64,000 nt of DNA from Poriferisodalis sp963663635 (GCA_963663635.2 CAXXMY010000012.1:24703-88702), one strand, 5' to 3'; positions 1-9,120 are shown, counted from the stretch's first letter. The notes: generated by a model from the letters alone, not told the origin. Numbers and translations: made by a program.

Positions 1-377
1 CCGGTCACGAGATCGGCCGGGACCAGGTCGCCCGGCTGATGCGCCAGCTGGGCGTACGCGGCGTCAGCCGGCGGCGCAAGATGTTCACCACGCGTCAGAA
101 TCCTGACGCGGTTCGGGCGCCTGACCTGGTCAACCGCGACTTCACCGCGGATCGGCCCGACGCGTTGTGGGTGACCGATCCGGCCTATGTCGCGACCCGG
201 GCAGGGATGGCCTATGTGTGCTTCATCGTGGACGCTTTCTCCCGCCGCATCGTGGGCTGGCGCGTCGCTTCGCACATGCGCACCGAGATGGTCCTCGACG
301 CATTGGAGATGGCCCGCCGCTCACGCGGCAACCGCCGCCTGGTCGGGCTCGTGGCACACTCCGACGCCGGATCGCAA
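1..377 (+). pseudogene. IS3-family transposase OrfB, 5' part (left-edge partial, split by IS30)
   Basis: The reading frame is open from the window edge and gives a helix-turn-helix-like stretch followed by the start of an integrase core (rve). The first catalytic Asp is in WVTDPAYV and the second is in VAHSDAGSQ, where the frame is interrupted exactly after GSQ. The protein continues after the inserted IS30 element at 1833 with FTSLRFTERL, so the two parts were one OrfB. The true N-terminus lies outside the window. The gene is inactive in its present form. Family assignment is from motif recognition. Confidence 0.85.
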
Positions 378-1832
378 GCTGGACTCAACCGGTCGTCGCA
401 ACACCTCGATTGTGGAGGTGTGAGATGGGGACGATGCGGGAGCGTCAGCGCGAGGTCCAGTTGTATCGGGGGCAGATCCGGTCGCCGGGTCGGCCGACGG
501 TCGCGTGGCGGCAGGACCGGGTTCGGTTCTGGGCGGCGATCGCTGACGGCGACAAGACCGGGGACGCGGCGGCACAAGCGGGGGTGTCATCCCCCGTTGG
601 GTTCCGGTGGTTCCGTCACGCTGGCGGGGTGAACCCATGTTTGTACCCGACGGTTTCGGGCCGGTATCTGTCGTTTGCCGAGCGTGAGGACATCGCGTTG
701 TTCGGGGCCCAGGGCCTCGGTGTGGGTGAGATTGCCCGCAGGCTCGATCGCAGCCCGTCGACGATCTCGCGGGAGCTTCGCCGCAACGCGTCGACGAGAA
801 CGTTCCGGCTCGAGTACAAGGCGACGATCGCGCAGTGGCACGCAGAGCGGCGCGCTCGTCGTCCGAGGCGAGCGAAGCTCGCCGGCAACGATCGGCTTCG
901 CAGCTATGTGGCTGAGCGGCTCTCGGGCGCGGTTCGGTCGCCCGGCGGTCGCGCCTTGGGGCCTGTTGGCCCGAAGTGGCAGGGCCGCAACAAGCCTCAT
1001 CGTGGGGACCGCCGCTGGGTGCAGGGCTGGAGTCCCGAGCAGATCTCGAATCGCCTGAAGGCCGATTTCGCCGATGATGAGTCCATGCGCATCAGCCACG
1101 AGGCCATCTATCAGGCGCTCTACGTCGAACGCCGGGGTGCGCTCAAGCGCGAGCTGGTCGCGTGCCTGCGCTCGGGGAGGGCTCTGAGGGTTCCTCGGGC
1201 CCGAGCCCGCCAGGCCGCCTGGGCCCATGTCACCCCGGAGGTGATGATCAGCGAACGACCCGCCGAGGTCGAGGACCGGGCCGTGCCCGGACATTGGGAC
1301 CGCGATCTGGTGATCGGTCTGAAGCGCTCAGCGATCGGCACCCTTGTCGAACGCACCACCCGCTTCACGATGCTGATCCACCTGCCACGTGAACACGGCT
1401 ACGGCGTCGTCCCTCGCACCAAGAACGGGCCAGCCCTCGCCGGCTACGGCGCGATCACCATGAAGAACGCTCTCGCAGCATCGATGACCACACTGCCCGA
1501 GCAGCTGCGCCGCTCGGTGACCTGGGACCGCGGCAAGGAACTGTCGGCCCACGCGGCGTTCACCGTCGAGACCGACATCGCGGTCTACTTCGCCGACCCC
1601 AAGAGCCCCTGGCAGCGAGGCACCAACGAGAACACCAACGGACTGCTGCGCCAATACTTCCCCAAAGGCACCGACCTGTCGCGATGGACCAGCGAAGAGA
1701 TCGAAGCCGTCGCCGCGACCATCAACTCGCGGCCACGCAAGACTCTCGGATGGAAGACCCCAGCAGAAGCCCTCGACGAACATCTACGCTCGCTACAACA
1801 AGCCGGTGTTGCGACGACCAGTTGAGTCCAGC
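378..1832 (+). mobile_element. Complete IS30-family insertion sequence
   Basis: The element is 1455 bp. Its ends are imperfect inverted repeats of about 28 bp: the left end starts GCTGGACTCAACCGGTCG and the reverse complement of the right end starts GCTGGACTCAACTGGTCG. A 3-bp duplication, CAA, lies at 375-377 and 1833-1835. Removing the element and one CAA restores the IS3 OrfB frame. Short duplications of 2-3 bp are usual for this family. The single transposase frame is intact, so the element may still be mobile. Confidence 0.92.
425..1825 (+). CDS. IS30-family transposase
   Basis: The protein is 466 aa from the ATG at 425; the open frame extends upstream into the split IS3 gene but that part is not native. 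An N-terminal helix-turn-helix of the IS30 type is visible around RSPSTISRELRRN. The DDE catalytic core follows: Asp in GHWDRDLVIG, Asp in VTWDRGKELS, and Glu in PWQRGTNENTNGLLRQYF. It would bind the element's inverted repeats and catalyse transposition. No frameshift or stop is seen, unlike most transposases in this window. The stop codon lies 7 bp inside the right end of the element. Confidence 0.9.
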   Translation: MGTMRERQREVQLYRGQIRSPGRPTVAWRQDRVRFWAAIADGDKTGDAAAQAGVSSPVGFRWFRHAGGVNPCLYPTVSGRYLSFAEREDIALFGAQGLGVGEIARRLDRSPSTISRELRRNASTRTFRLEYKATIAQWHAERRARRPRRAKLAGNDRLRSYVAERLSGAVRSPGGRALGPVGPKWQGRNKPHRGDRRWVQGWSPEQISNRLKADFADDESMRISHEAIYQALYVERRGALKRELVACLRSGRALRVPRARARQAAWAHVTPEVMISERPAEVEDRAVPGHWDRDLVIGLKRSAIGTLVERTTRFTMLIHLPREHGYGVVPRTKNGPALAGYGAITMKNALAASMTTLPEQLRRSVTWDRGKELSAHAAFTVETDIAVYFADPKSPWQRGTNENTNGLLRQYFPKGTDLSRWTSEEIEAVAATINSRPRKTLGWKTPAEALDEHLRSLQQAGVATTS

Positions 1833-2153
1833 CAATTCACGTCGCTGCGATTCACCGAACGCCTCGACGAGATCGGCGCCCGCCCCAGCATCGGCACCGT
1901 CGCCGATTCCTATGACAACGCATTGGCCGCCACGACCAACGGTCTCTACAAGGCCGAATGCGCCTACGGACCCGACACACACGGCTGGCACGACACCGAC
2001 CAGCTCGAACTCGCGACCTTGGGCTGGGTGCACTGGTTCAACGAGCAGCGGCTGCATGGCCACTGCGACGACACCCCGCCCGCAGAATTCGAAGCAGCGT
2101 TCTACGCTGCCCACAAGACCACCCCAACCGGGGCTGGAAAACCAAACCAATGA
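1833..2153 (+). pseudogene. IS3-family transposase OrfB, 3' part
   Basis: This is the continuation of the integrase core interrupted at 377. It carries the family motif GDSYDNALA-like (here ADSYDNALAAT) and the third catalytic residue in LYKAE, then the usual C-terminal helix region ending in a natural stop at 2151-2153. The order and spacing match a normal OrfB once the IS30 element is removed. No start of its own is expected. Immediately downstream the sequence switches to an unrelated, inverted IS1380 fragment. Confidence 0.85.
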
Positions 2154-2159
2154 GTCTCC

Positions 2160-3125
2160 AACAAACAGTGAAGATGTGTGCGGGGAGTGGGCCGTCGGTG
2201 AGGCGGGTGCGGCGCACGACGAGGCGAACGGTGCGCTTGGCTTTGCCGCGGCCGGTGGTGTATTCGGTTTCGGCGACTTGGGCGTGGCCGCTGTTGGTGT
2301 AGGCGATGTCGGTCCATGCGGTGTCGCCGATTGCTTGGATCGCTGCGCGCACAGCGGATCTGAGGGCGACGGTGATCGACCATTTGACGTCGTGGGCGTC
2401 GAGACGGTCGATCAGCTTGCGGGACCAGAATCCTGAGTCGGCGCGCACCGTGGTCGGCCCGGCGGCCCCGGCGCGTCGCAGGTTCGCGACGAGCTCGTCG
2501 ACGAAGCGCACCACGCCTCGCGACGACCCGGCGGAGCCTTTGCGCATGCGGGCGCCGAGCACCTCGCCGGTGTCGGCGCGTGCAGCGAGCAGCGGGTGAC
2601 AGCCGAGCGCGTTGGTGCAGGCCGTACGCGGCTCCTTGTTTTTGTTTGCCGTGGACCTCGCAGATCGTGGAGTCCAGATCGACCACCAGCGGCGCCTCGC
2701 CGGGGCCCGCGCCCAGTCCCCAGGCGCGAGCAAGCGTGCGCGACAGCACCGCTTCGAGCTGGCGGACGTGACCGAACGTGAACGTCCGCCGCAACGTCCC
2801 GACCGTCGAGGGCGCCATCGGGCGGAATCCCAGCACCCCGACCGGTGCGCCCGGCGCGCAGCATCCCGACATGATCGATGTGAGTGCCGCCTGCGAGCAT
2901 CGCGGCGACCACCGTGCAGATCTTGGGGCCCGGGTTCGCGGAACCCGTGCGCACCCACCGCTCGATCAGCGCCGAAACACCCAAACGGTCCATCAGCGTG
3001 CCCGCCAGGATCAGGCCCGCGTTGGCCACCAGGCCCTCATGATCAACCGTCGTTGCGAACCGGTCCAGACTGCGCGAAGATGCAGACACAAAAAGTGCCT
3101 CCTGTTTTTGAGACGAACGTGACAA
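2160..3125 (-). pseudogene. IS1380-family transposase, frameshifted and C-terminally truncated
   Basis: The gene starts at the ATG at 3125 and reads in one frame through AAMLAGGTHIDHVGMLRAG. It then needs two frame changes: the next frame carries VVDLDSTICEVHGKQKQ (first catalytic Asp), and a third carries YTNALGCHPLLAARADTGEVLG and VRADSGFWS (second Asp), ending at PAHIFTVC near 2160. IS1380 transposases are usually around 450 aa; here about 320 aa are recognisable and the last part is missing where it meets the IS3 relic. No intact inverted repeat pair was found. Clearly non-functional. Confidence 0.85.
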
Positions 3126-3317
3126 CGAACATCACAATCGTCGCAGATCAGGAGGCCTTTTTCGCGGACGCGGCAACCCACACACACCCACCACACCGGT
3201 GGATTCAGGCTGAGAGCAGTCGCGGACGTCGCCACCCTCCGAGAGGTCCCCGCGCAGGCTCGCCCAAAGGCCGAGCGCCCAGCAGCGAAGCGTAGAGTTC
3301 AAGCGAGGAGGGACCCG

Positions 3318-3866
3318 ATGGGTGACTGGTGGCAGGCTCTGACCGGCGATCTGCAGATCTTCTACGCGATCGGCTTCATCTCCAGCTTCTTCCTGCTGTT
3401 GCAGCTCGCGATGCTGGCGTTCGGCATCGGCACCGACATCGACGTCGGCGACGACGATTCCGGCAGCGGGTTCCTGTCCGTGCGATCGCTGGTGGCGTTC
3501 GCCTTCACATTCGGCTGGACGGGCGTGCTCATGAAGCAGGCAGACCGCTCGACCCCGGTGGCGGTGGGGATCGCCATCGTCGCCGGCTTCGCAGTGTTCA
3601 TTGCCGTTGGCTTCATGTGGCGCTGGTTCGGCAAGCTTGGCGAGAGCGGCTCGATTGACTACCAGTCCGCCATGGGCGCAAACGGCACCGTCTATCTCAC
3701 AGTTGCTGCGAACCGTGCCAAGCCCGGCAAGGTCGAAGTGATGGTGCAGGGACGACTGCGTGTCGTCAACGCCTTGACAGAATCCGACGAAAGCCTGCCT
3801 GCGCAGACCGCCATCACCGTCATCGGCGTTGTCGACCCGTCGACTGTGCTCGTGGCGCCTCACTAG
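3318..3866 (+). CDS. NfeD/YuaF-like membrane protein
   Basis: The protein is 182 aa. Three hydrophobic segments are visible (about residues 14-36, 50-65 and 75-96). They are followed by a roughly 80-residue beta-rich soluble domain consistent with an OB fold (starting near ESGSIDYQSAMGANGTVYL). A strong Shine-Dalgarno (GAGGAGGG) precedes the ATG. The stop is 36 bp before a flotillin gene. This mirrors the Bacillus yuaF-yuaG arrangement, where the NfeD-like partner acts with flotillin in membrane microdomains. Function is inferred from architecture and neighbour; the sequence itself is only weakly distinctive. Confidence 0.7.
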   Translation: MGDWWQALTGDLQIFYAIGFISSFFLLLQLAMLAFGIGTDIDVGDDDSGSGFLSVRSLVAFAFTFGWTGVLMKQADRSTPVAVGIAIVAGFAVFIAVGFMWRWFGKLGESGSIDYQSAMGANGTVYLTVAANRAKPGKVEVMVQGRLRVVNALTESDESLPAQTAITVIGVVDPSTVLVAPH

Positions 3867-3902
3867 CATGACCTTGCCCACCACACAGACCAAGAGGTAG
3901 CT

Positions 3903-5318
3903 ATGGCCGTCATCGCACTGGCAGGTGGCCTGTTCGCCATCCTGCTTATCGCCCTGCTGTGGATCTCGTCGCGTTTCAAGCGCTGTCCATCCGACCGGAT
4001 CCTCGTGGTCTATGGACGCGTCGGAGGGGAAGGCGAGTCGGCGAAGTGCCTGCATGGCGGCGGCACCATGGTGTGGCCCATCATTCAGGGCTGGGCCTTC
4101 TTGGACCTCACGCCGATTCCCATTGAGATCAAGCTGCAAGGCGCGCTCTCGCAGCAGAACATCCGGGTCAACACGCCGGCCACGTTCACGGTCGGCATTT
4201 CCACCGAGCCGGGCGTCATGCAGAACGCCGCCGAGCGGCTGCTTGGTCTGTCCTTGTTGGAAATCGAGAACCTGGCCCGCGACATCATCTTCGGCCAGAT
4301 GCGCGTGGTGATCGCCACAATGCCGATCGAGCAGATCAACACCGACCGCGAGCAGCTCATCACCAACATCACCGAATCGCTCGAGTTCGAACTGCGCAAG
4401 GTCGGGCTGCGCCTCATCAACGTCAACATCCAGGACATCACCGACGAATCGGGATACATCGACGCCTTGGGTCGCGAAGCCGCGGCCCGCGCCATCAGCG
4501 AGGCCAAGGTCAAGGTGGCCGAGCAGGAGCGCGACGGCGACATCGGTGCTGCCGTGGCGCAGCGCGAGCAGCGCATCCGCGTCGCAGAGGCCAACGCCAC
4601 CGCGACCGAGGGCGAGAACGAATCGTATGTCGTGATTGCTCAATCGGCCGGCGAGCGGCGCCAATCCGAAGCCGAAGCCGAACGCGCCGCCAACGCCGCC
4701 GAACGCGTCAGCCAGGCCCACGCCGCACAGGAGTCGTTCTCGGCTGAGGCCGAGGCCGAACGGGTTCGAGCAGAGCGCGACAAGGCCGCGCAGGAGGCCG
4801 ACATCGTGGTGCCGGCCCAAGTGGAACGCGAGCGGGTGCGCACGCTTGCCGAAGCCGAAGCCGATCGGATCAGGCTGGTGAAGGCCGGTGAGGCCGACGG
4901 TCAGCGGCTGCTGATGGAGGCCGAGGCGCTGGGCTTGCTGGCGCTGCTGAGCCGGCGCGCCGAGGGCTTCGGCGCCCTCGTTACGGCCTGCGGCGGTGCG
5001 GCGCCCCAGGCGGCTTTGCTGATGATCGCCGAGCAACTGCCCAACCTCGTGGCCGAGCAGGTGAAGGCCATCTCGAACCTCAAGATCGACAAGATCACCG
5101 TGTGGGACTCGGGCTCGAGCGGCGACGGCAAAGCCGGCACGACGGCCAACTTCGTGTCAGGCCTGGTGGGTGCGCTGCCGCCGCTGCATGAGGTAGCGGG
5201 CCAGGCAGGCATCAAGCTGCCGCAGTTTCTTGGCGAGCTCGAGGACGACGACGCCCTCGATCGTCTGCGTGAGCTTGCCGACCGGCTGCGCGAGAATTCC
5301 GGCGACGACGCCGAGTAG
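3903..5318 (+). CDS. Flotillin family protein (SPFH domain)
   Basis: The protein is 471 aa, the usual flotillin length. A single N-terminal transmembrane segment (residues about 3-23) is followed by an SPFH/PHB domain (about 30-210, including RLGL-like and DIIFGQMRVVIATM stretches). A long Ala/Glu/Arg-rich coiled coil (about 210-350) follows, then a C-terminal oligomerisation region ending in acidic residues. Flotillins scaffold ordered membrane microdomains. The gene follows the NfeD-like gene by 36 bp with an AGAGG ribosome-binding site, so co-transcription is likely. Nothing in the frame looks damaged. Confidence 0.88.
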   Translation: MAVIALAGGLFAILLIALLWISSRFKRCPSDRILVVYGRVGGEGESAKCLHGGGTMVWPIIQGWAFLDLTPIPIEIKLQGALSQQNIRVNTPATFTVGISTEPGVMQNAAERLLGLSLLEIENLARDIIFGQMRVVIATMPIEQINTDREQLITNITESLEFELRKVGLRLINVNIQDITDESGYIDALGREAAARAISEAKVKVAEQERDGDIGAAVAQREQRIRVAEANATATEGENESYVVIAQSAGERRQSEAEAERAANAAERVSQAHAAQESFSAEAEAERVRAERDKAAQEADIVVPAQVERERVRTLAEAEADRIRLVKAGEADGQRLLMEAEALGLLALLSRRAEGFGALVTACGGAAPQAALLMIAEQLPNLVAEQVKAISNLKIDKITVWDSGSSGDGKAGTTANFVSGLVGALPPLHEVAGQAGIKLPQFLGELEDDDALDRLRELADRLRENSGDDAE

Positions 5319-5332
5319 GCCGAGACATCCGG

Positions 5333-5351
5333 CGCCCGCACGCAGCGGGCG
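5333..5351. terminator. Possible bidirectional terminator hairpin
   Basis: A 7-bp stem (CGCCCGC / GCGGGCG) with a 5-base loop lies between the convergent flotillin and TerC genes. There is no clear U-run on either side, so the call rests on position and GC-rich stem only. Confidence 0.35.
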
Positions 5352-5353
5352 GC

Positions 5354-6136
5354 TCAGTTTGCGGGCGCGTCGGCGTCCGGCAAGTGGCGCTCGTGCAGCT
5401 CAACTGGCTGCGTCCGCGACTTGCGGTTGCGCTTCATCCGCAGATTGAGCGCTTCCACCATCACGGCGAACCCCATCGCGAAGTAGATGTAGCCCTTCGG
5501 GATGTGGAAGTCGGCGCCCTCGGCCACCAATGACATGCCGATGAGCAGCAAGAAGCTCAGCGCCAGCATCTTCACGGTCGGATGTCGGCTCACGAACCGC
5601 ATCACCGGACCCGAGGACCACAGCATGACCCCGACGGCGATCACGACTGCCGCGATCATCACGCCGACCCGGTCGGACATGCCGACCGCGGTGATGACCG
5701 AGTCGAGGCTGAACACCAGATCGAGCAGCAGGATTTGCACGATGACCTTGGCGAACGAGGCGGCCGCGCTACCGGAGGGGCCGTGAGCGTCGTCGCCTTC
5801 GAGCTTGTGATGGATCTCGAACGTGGACTTGCCCAGCAGGAACAGCCCGCCGCCCAACAGGATCAGGTCGCGCCCCGATAGCTCGTGGCCGAATACCGAG
5901 AACAGCGGCGTCGTCAGCCGCACGATCCACGAGATGCCCAGCAGCAACAGCACCCGCATCCCCATCGCGAGCGACAGGCCCACGACCCGGGCACGGTCCG
6001 CCTGGTCCCCGCCGAGGCGTCCAGCGAGAATCGAAATGAAGATGACGTTGTCGATGCCGAGGACTATCTCGAGCACCGTCAGCGTCGCCAGCGAAATCCA
6101 GACTTCAGGATTCGATATCCACTCCACGCCCGCCAA
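5354..6136 (-). CDS. TerC family integral membrane protein
   Basis: The protein is 260 aa with seven or more hydrophobic segments. It carries the family signatures EIVLGIDNVIFISI near the N-terminus and LLDLVFSLDSVITAVGM in the middle, each with the conserved acidic/Asn residues inside the membrane. Members of this family (TerC, Alx, YkoY-like) are linked to metal ion export, mainly manganese, or to tellurite resistance in other bacteria; the substrate here is not known. It converges with the flotillin operon. The start lies 30 bp from the repeat that bounds the 6.2-9.1 kb island. Confidence 0.88.
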   Translation of the reverse strand: MAGVEWISNPEVWISLATLTVLEIVLGIDNVIFISILAGRLGGDQADRARVVGLSLAMGMRVLLLLGISWIVRLTTPLFSVFGHELSGRDLILLGGGLFLLGKSTFEIHHKLEGDDAHGPSGSAAASFAKVIVQILLLDLVFSLDSVITAVGMSDRVGVMIAAVVIAVGVMLWSSGPVMRFVSRHPTVKMLALSFLLLIGMSLVAEGADFHIPKGYIYFAMGFAVMVEALNLRMKRNRKSRTQPVELHERHLPDADAPAN

Positions 6137-6166
6137 CTTTGGATGGCACGCGCGACGCCCGAGTTG

Positions 6167-6211
6167 CTAGCGCGAGGGCTCGGCTGTGCGGGTGGCCCAC
6201 CAGGCGTCGAG
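6167..6211. repeat. Left copy of 45-bp direct repeat bounding the Fic/IS630 island
   Basis: This stretch matches 9121-9165 at about 41 of 45 positions in the same orientation. The right copy is the last 15 codons, including the stop, of the HD-domain gene. The left copy is a displaced duplicate of that gene end beside the terC start, as expected if a mobile element had integrated at the 3' end of the gene and carried a replacement end. Confidence 0.65.
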
Positions 6212-6220
6212 TAGTCAACT

Positions 6221-6270
6221 ACTAAATTGATATCAATTATAAATCAATTTGTATTGCACCCGTGTGGTCC
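6221..6270. repeat. Left copy of AT-rich 50-bp direct repeat
   Basis: It aligns without gaps to 9011-9060 (about 38 of 50 positions) in the same orientation. It contains the palindrome AATTGATATCAATT and is strikingly AT-rich against the surrounding DNA. Together with the 45-bp repeat it forms a nested pair around the island; it may be a recombinase arm or core site, but no recombinase gene remains inside. Confidence 0.55.
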
Positions 6271-6324
6271 CAGCTACAGCACCGTCACGGCCTCCATCAC
6301 GCCGTGACACGCGGCGGTTCGCTA

Positions 6325-7560
6325 GTGCTGTGTCCGCAAACGTTCGTCGGGTTGGTGTCCGCGTGGCGGGGTGCGGTTTGTGGTTTGGTCGGGGGTATGA
6401 GTGAGCGTGTTCGGGTCCGTCGGTTGACCCATGAACAAGGCCAGGCGTTGCAGCGGATCGTGCGTCGCGGCGCCGGCAAGTCGCCGGGGTCTCATGTGCG
6501 ATGGCGGCGTGGGGTGGCGGTCCATGCGTCGGCGGGCGGGAACTCGGTGCCGGTGATCGCGCAGCTGGCGGCGACGTCGCCTGATCGGGTGCGGCAGATG
6601 ATTCATCGGTTCAACGAGTCGCCGATGGCGTCGTTGGGTCCCTCAGTGGGCGGGTGGCCGTGGTCGCCGGATCACGACTGACGATGAGGCGTTCATCGTC
6701 GAGACGGCCCGCACCCGCCCAAAGAAGCTGGACCAGCCGTTCACGCGGTGGAGCGTCCGCGAGCTCGCGGCGTACCTGGCCGACAACCCGACCCGGGTGG
6801 TCCAGGTCGGCCGGCAGCGGCTGCACGAGATCCTCACCGAGTCAGGGGTCACGTTCGGGCGCACCAAGACCTGGGCCGAGTCCAACGACGCGGACCGCGA
6901 CGCGAAGCTGGACCGCGTCGAGCATGTGGCGGACAAGCACCCGGACCGGGTGTTCGCGTTCGACGAGTTCGGGCCGCTGGCCATTCGCCCGACCGGCGGG
7001 GCGTGCTGGGCGCCGCGCTCGCGTCCCCAGCGGCTGCGCGCGAACTACAACAAGCTTCACGGGGTGCGCCAGTTCCACGGCTGCTACAGCGTCGGCGACG
7101 ACGAGCTGTGGGGCGTCGTGCGGCGCCGCAAGTCCGCAGCCAACACCCTCGCAGCGCTCAAGACCATCCGCGCCCGCCGCCCTGACGGCGAGCCGGTCTA
7201 TGTGATCTTGGACAACCTGTCAGCCCACAACCGCACCGACATTCGCAAATGGGCCAAGCGCAACAAAGTCGAGCTGTGCTTCACCCCCACCTACAGCTCA
7301 TGGGCGAACCCCATCGAGGCGCACTTCGGGCCGCTGCGCGAGTTCGTGCCCGACAACTCCGACCACCCCAACCACACCGTGCTCACCCGTCGCCTGCACG
7401 CCCACCTGCGCTGGCGCAACGCCAACAAACGCTCACCCGAACTGCTCGCAGCCCAACGACGCGAACGAGCCAGAACCCGAGCCGAAAAACAACACCGCTG
7501 GGGCAGACCCACCAAACAAGCCGCATGACCAAAGCGCGCAAACGTTTGCGGACACAGCAC
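6325..7560 (+). mobile_element. IS630-family insertion sequence
   Basis: The 1236-bp element has perfect 20-bp terminal inverted repeats (GTGCTGTGTCCGCAAACGTT at the left; its exact complement at the right). It is flanked by TA at 6323-6324 and 7561-7562, the target duplication expected for IS630/Tc1-type transposition. Perfect ends suggest recent insertion, although the transposase frame is shifted. Confidence 0.92.
6397..7528 (+). pseudogene. IS630-family transposase with a +1 frameshift
   Basis: The first frame starts at the ATG at 6397 (MSERVRVRRLTHEQG) and gives the N-terminal helix-turn-helix. It runs out of frame near 6641-6646; the correct continuation is PQWAGG then TTDDEAFIVETARTR in the next frame. 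The DDE residues are all in the second part: Asp in FAFDEFGPL, Asp in VILDNLSAHN, and Glu in ANPIEAHFGPL. One extra base is enough to explain the break. Programmed frameshifting is known in some IS families, but no obvious slippery heptamer is seen here, so decay or sequencing error is preferred. Confidence 0.85.
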
Positions 7561-7570
7561 TAGCACGGTC

Positions 7571-8944
7571 TCACGAACAAGCTGATTCGGGAGCTCGAAC
7601 CCGATCTGTCAAGTCGGGTGCGGGCATGAATCGGAATGATCTTCCGTCTCGGATCTTCATCAAGAAACTTCGACTCACGAGGTCCAGCAGGTCCGTGCGA
7701 GCGGTTTGGTACGTCACGCCGTGCTTATTTTGGTGACCCGCGATGACGAAGGCACAGTTGCTGTCGCGCAATGCGATCGCGAGAACGTCCCGCTGGCGAT
7801 GATTGATCCCCGGCCTGCCTGACAACAGTGCTTCGACCTCGCTAACTTCGGTTTGCTTTGCGCGCAAGTACTCGCGGAAAGCCTCAATGGCACGTTCGAT
7901 CACTCCGACCTGGTAGAGCACGAAGTACGTCAGATCGTTCCCGTCGGTCTCGGTGAGCAGGAACGACCGCGCATACAGCGCTGGTGCCTGCCGCAGGATT
8001 GATGACACTGTCAAGAATTCCGTGAGCCAGTAGTTGGAGCTCAGCATCGACCAGTAGAAGAGCGAGCGGGCCAATCGGCCGTTTCCGTCGACGAATGAGT
8101 GGTCGTGGGCCAGCCAGAAATGCAGCACGACCGCACGGACCACCGGGTGCACGAAGCCATCGTCATGCTCACCGTTTGCGAATGCGCACATCGCTTCCAA
8201 TCGCTCAGGCAGTTCGCCAGCTGGCGGAGGCACATGCACCCGCCGCTCGTTCGATGTGCCGTCGGGCCAGAAGACGGCCACACGCTGTTCGTCGGGCGTC
8301 TGCACTCGTCCTGCGTCAGCCGGATCGTCGAGCGTGTCCGTGGTCAGGACCCGATGCAAGTACCTGATTGACGCCACGGTCAAGGGCTCCTCGGAGCGCA
8401 CAAGCTCTCGCACAGCATTCATTGCCGAGAAGTTGTTGAAGATCATTTGCTCACTGCGATCGCGCGGCTGGCGTTTTTCGAGGAGCATTCGTTTTGCATC
8501 CGCCCGAGTCGTGCTTGCCCCTTCCAGCTGACTTGAGGCGACTGCCTCCTCGATGAGAGAGCGGACGATGTAGCGGTCGCGATTCCCCCGGGCCACGAGG
8601 GGCTCATCGGCCAGAACTTCGCCAGCAGCGGACTGGTCAATCGTGTGCAGCGCCCTCAAGAGCGGGTCAACCATGCAAATGCTGAACGGGTTGCCATCGA
8701 CACCGCGCAAGGGCACCGGTCGCTTCAGTGCGCCGCGACCCATCCGGGTGCGCAGCCACCATTCCTCATGTGTGAGCCCATCCGGCGGCTCGCGGTACCT
8801 CATCTCGTCCCAATGGAGGTATCGGCCGTCGGGATCCAGAGGCGTTTGAGACGCCAGCACCCGTCGCATCACATCGTCGGAATTCTCGGTGAACAGCTGA
8901 GTGAAGAGCGAGTCGAGATCGGGGGGAGGCTGTGGGATCTTCAC
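7571..8944 (-). CDS. Fic family protein (class II-type, N-terminal inhibitory helix)
   Basis: The preferred start is the GTG at 8944, preceded by AGAGGA at good spacing; a GTG at 8995 would add 17 residues. An N-terminal Fic_N-like region contains SSQLEG (about residues 137-142), which fits the inhibitory (S/T)xxxE(G/N) motif. The Fic core carries HSFVDGNGRLAR (about 282-293), matching HxFx(D/E)GNGRxxR, so the AMPylation site is complete. A winged-helix-like C-terminus follows. Fic enzymes transfer AMP or related groups to protein targets. The gene is alone on the small island with an IS630 element, and no separate antitoxin gene is needed for this class. Confidence 0.88.
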   Translation of the reverse strand: MKIPQPPPDLDSLFTQLFTENSDDVMRRVLASQTPLDPDGRYLHWDEMRYREPPDGLTHEEWWLRTRMGRGALKRPVPLRGVDGNPFSICMVDPLLRALHTIDQSAAGEVLADEPLVARGNRDRYIVRSLIEEAVASSQLEGASTTRADAKRMLLEKRQPRDRSEQMIFNNFSAMNAVRELVRSEEPLTVASIRYLHRVLTTDTLDDPADAGRVQTPDEQRVAVFWPDGTSNERRVHVPPPAGELPERLEAMCAFANGEHDDGFVHPVVRAVVLHFWLAHDHSFVDGNGRLARSLFYWSMLSSNYWLTEFLTVSSILRQAPALYARSFLLTETDGNDLTYFVLYQVGVIERAIEAFREYLRAKQTEVSEVEALLSGRPGINHRQRDVLAIALRDSNCAFVIAGHQNKHGVTYQTARTDLLDLVSRSFLMKIRDGRSFRFMPAPDLTDRVRAPESACS

Positions 8945-9010
8945 GGCTTGTTCCTCTGACTCGGCTGGTGCCGGATCGCGCCTGACGCGACGCACGTCAA
9001 AGACACAAAT

Positions 9011-9060
9011 ACTAATTTGACATGAATTATATACGAGTCAGTATTTCACGCGTGTAGTCC
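9011..9060. repeat. Right copy of AT-rich 50-bp direct repeat
   Basis: Gap-free partner of 6221-6270, located just upstream of the Fic gene start. It shares the blocks ACTAA, TTGA, AATTAT, GTATT and CGTGT-GTCC with the left copy. It may also hold the Fic promoter, since the DNA is AT-rich and immediately upstream of that gene. Confidence 0.55.
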
Positions 9061-9120
9061 CGCTGTGTTTGAGAAGATCAGCAGCGACCTCAGCCTCGAT
9101 CAGGTAATTCGTGCGAGCCG

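Noticed and set aside
3132..5036. Long minus-strand open frame (634 codons) opposite the NfeD-like and flotillin genes
   Set aside because: It is antisense to two recognisable genes, rich in Gly/His/Arg from GC-rich codon complement, and shows no motif.
6640..6650. Programmed frameshift in the first IS630 transposase
   Set aside because: No convincing slippery heptamer or downstream pseudoknot was found; the second IS630 copy breaks at a different place.
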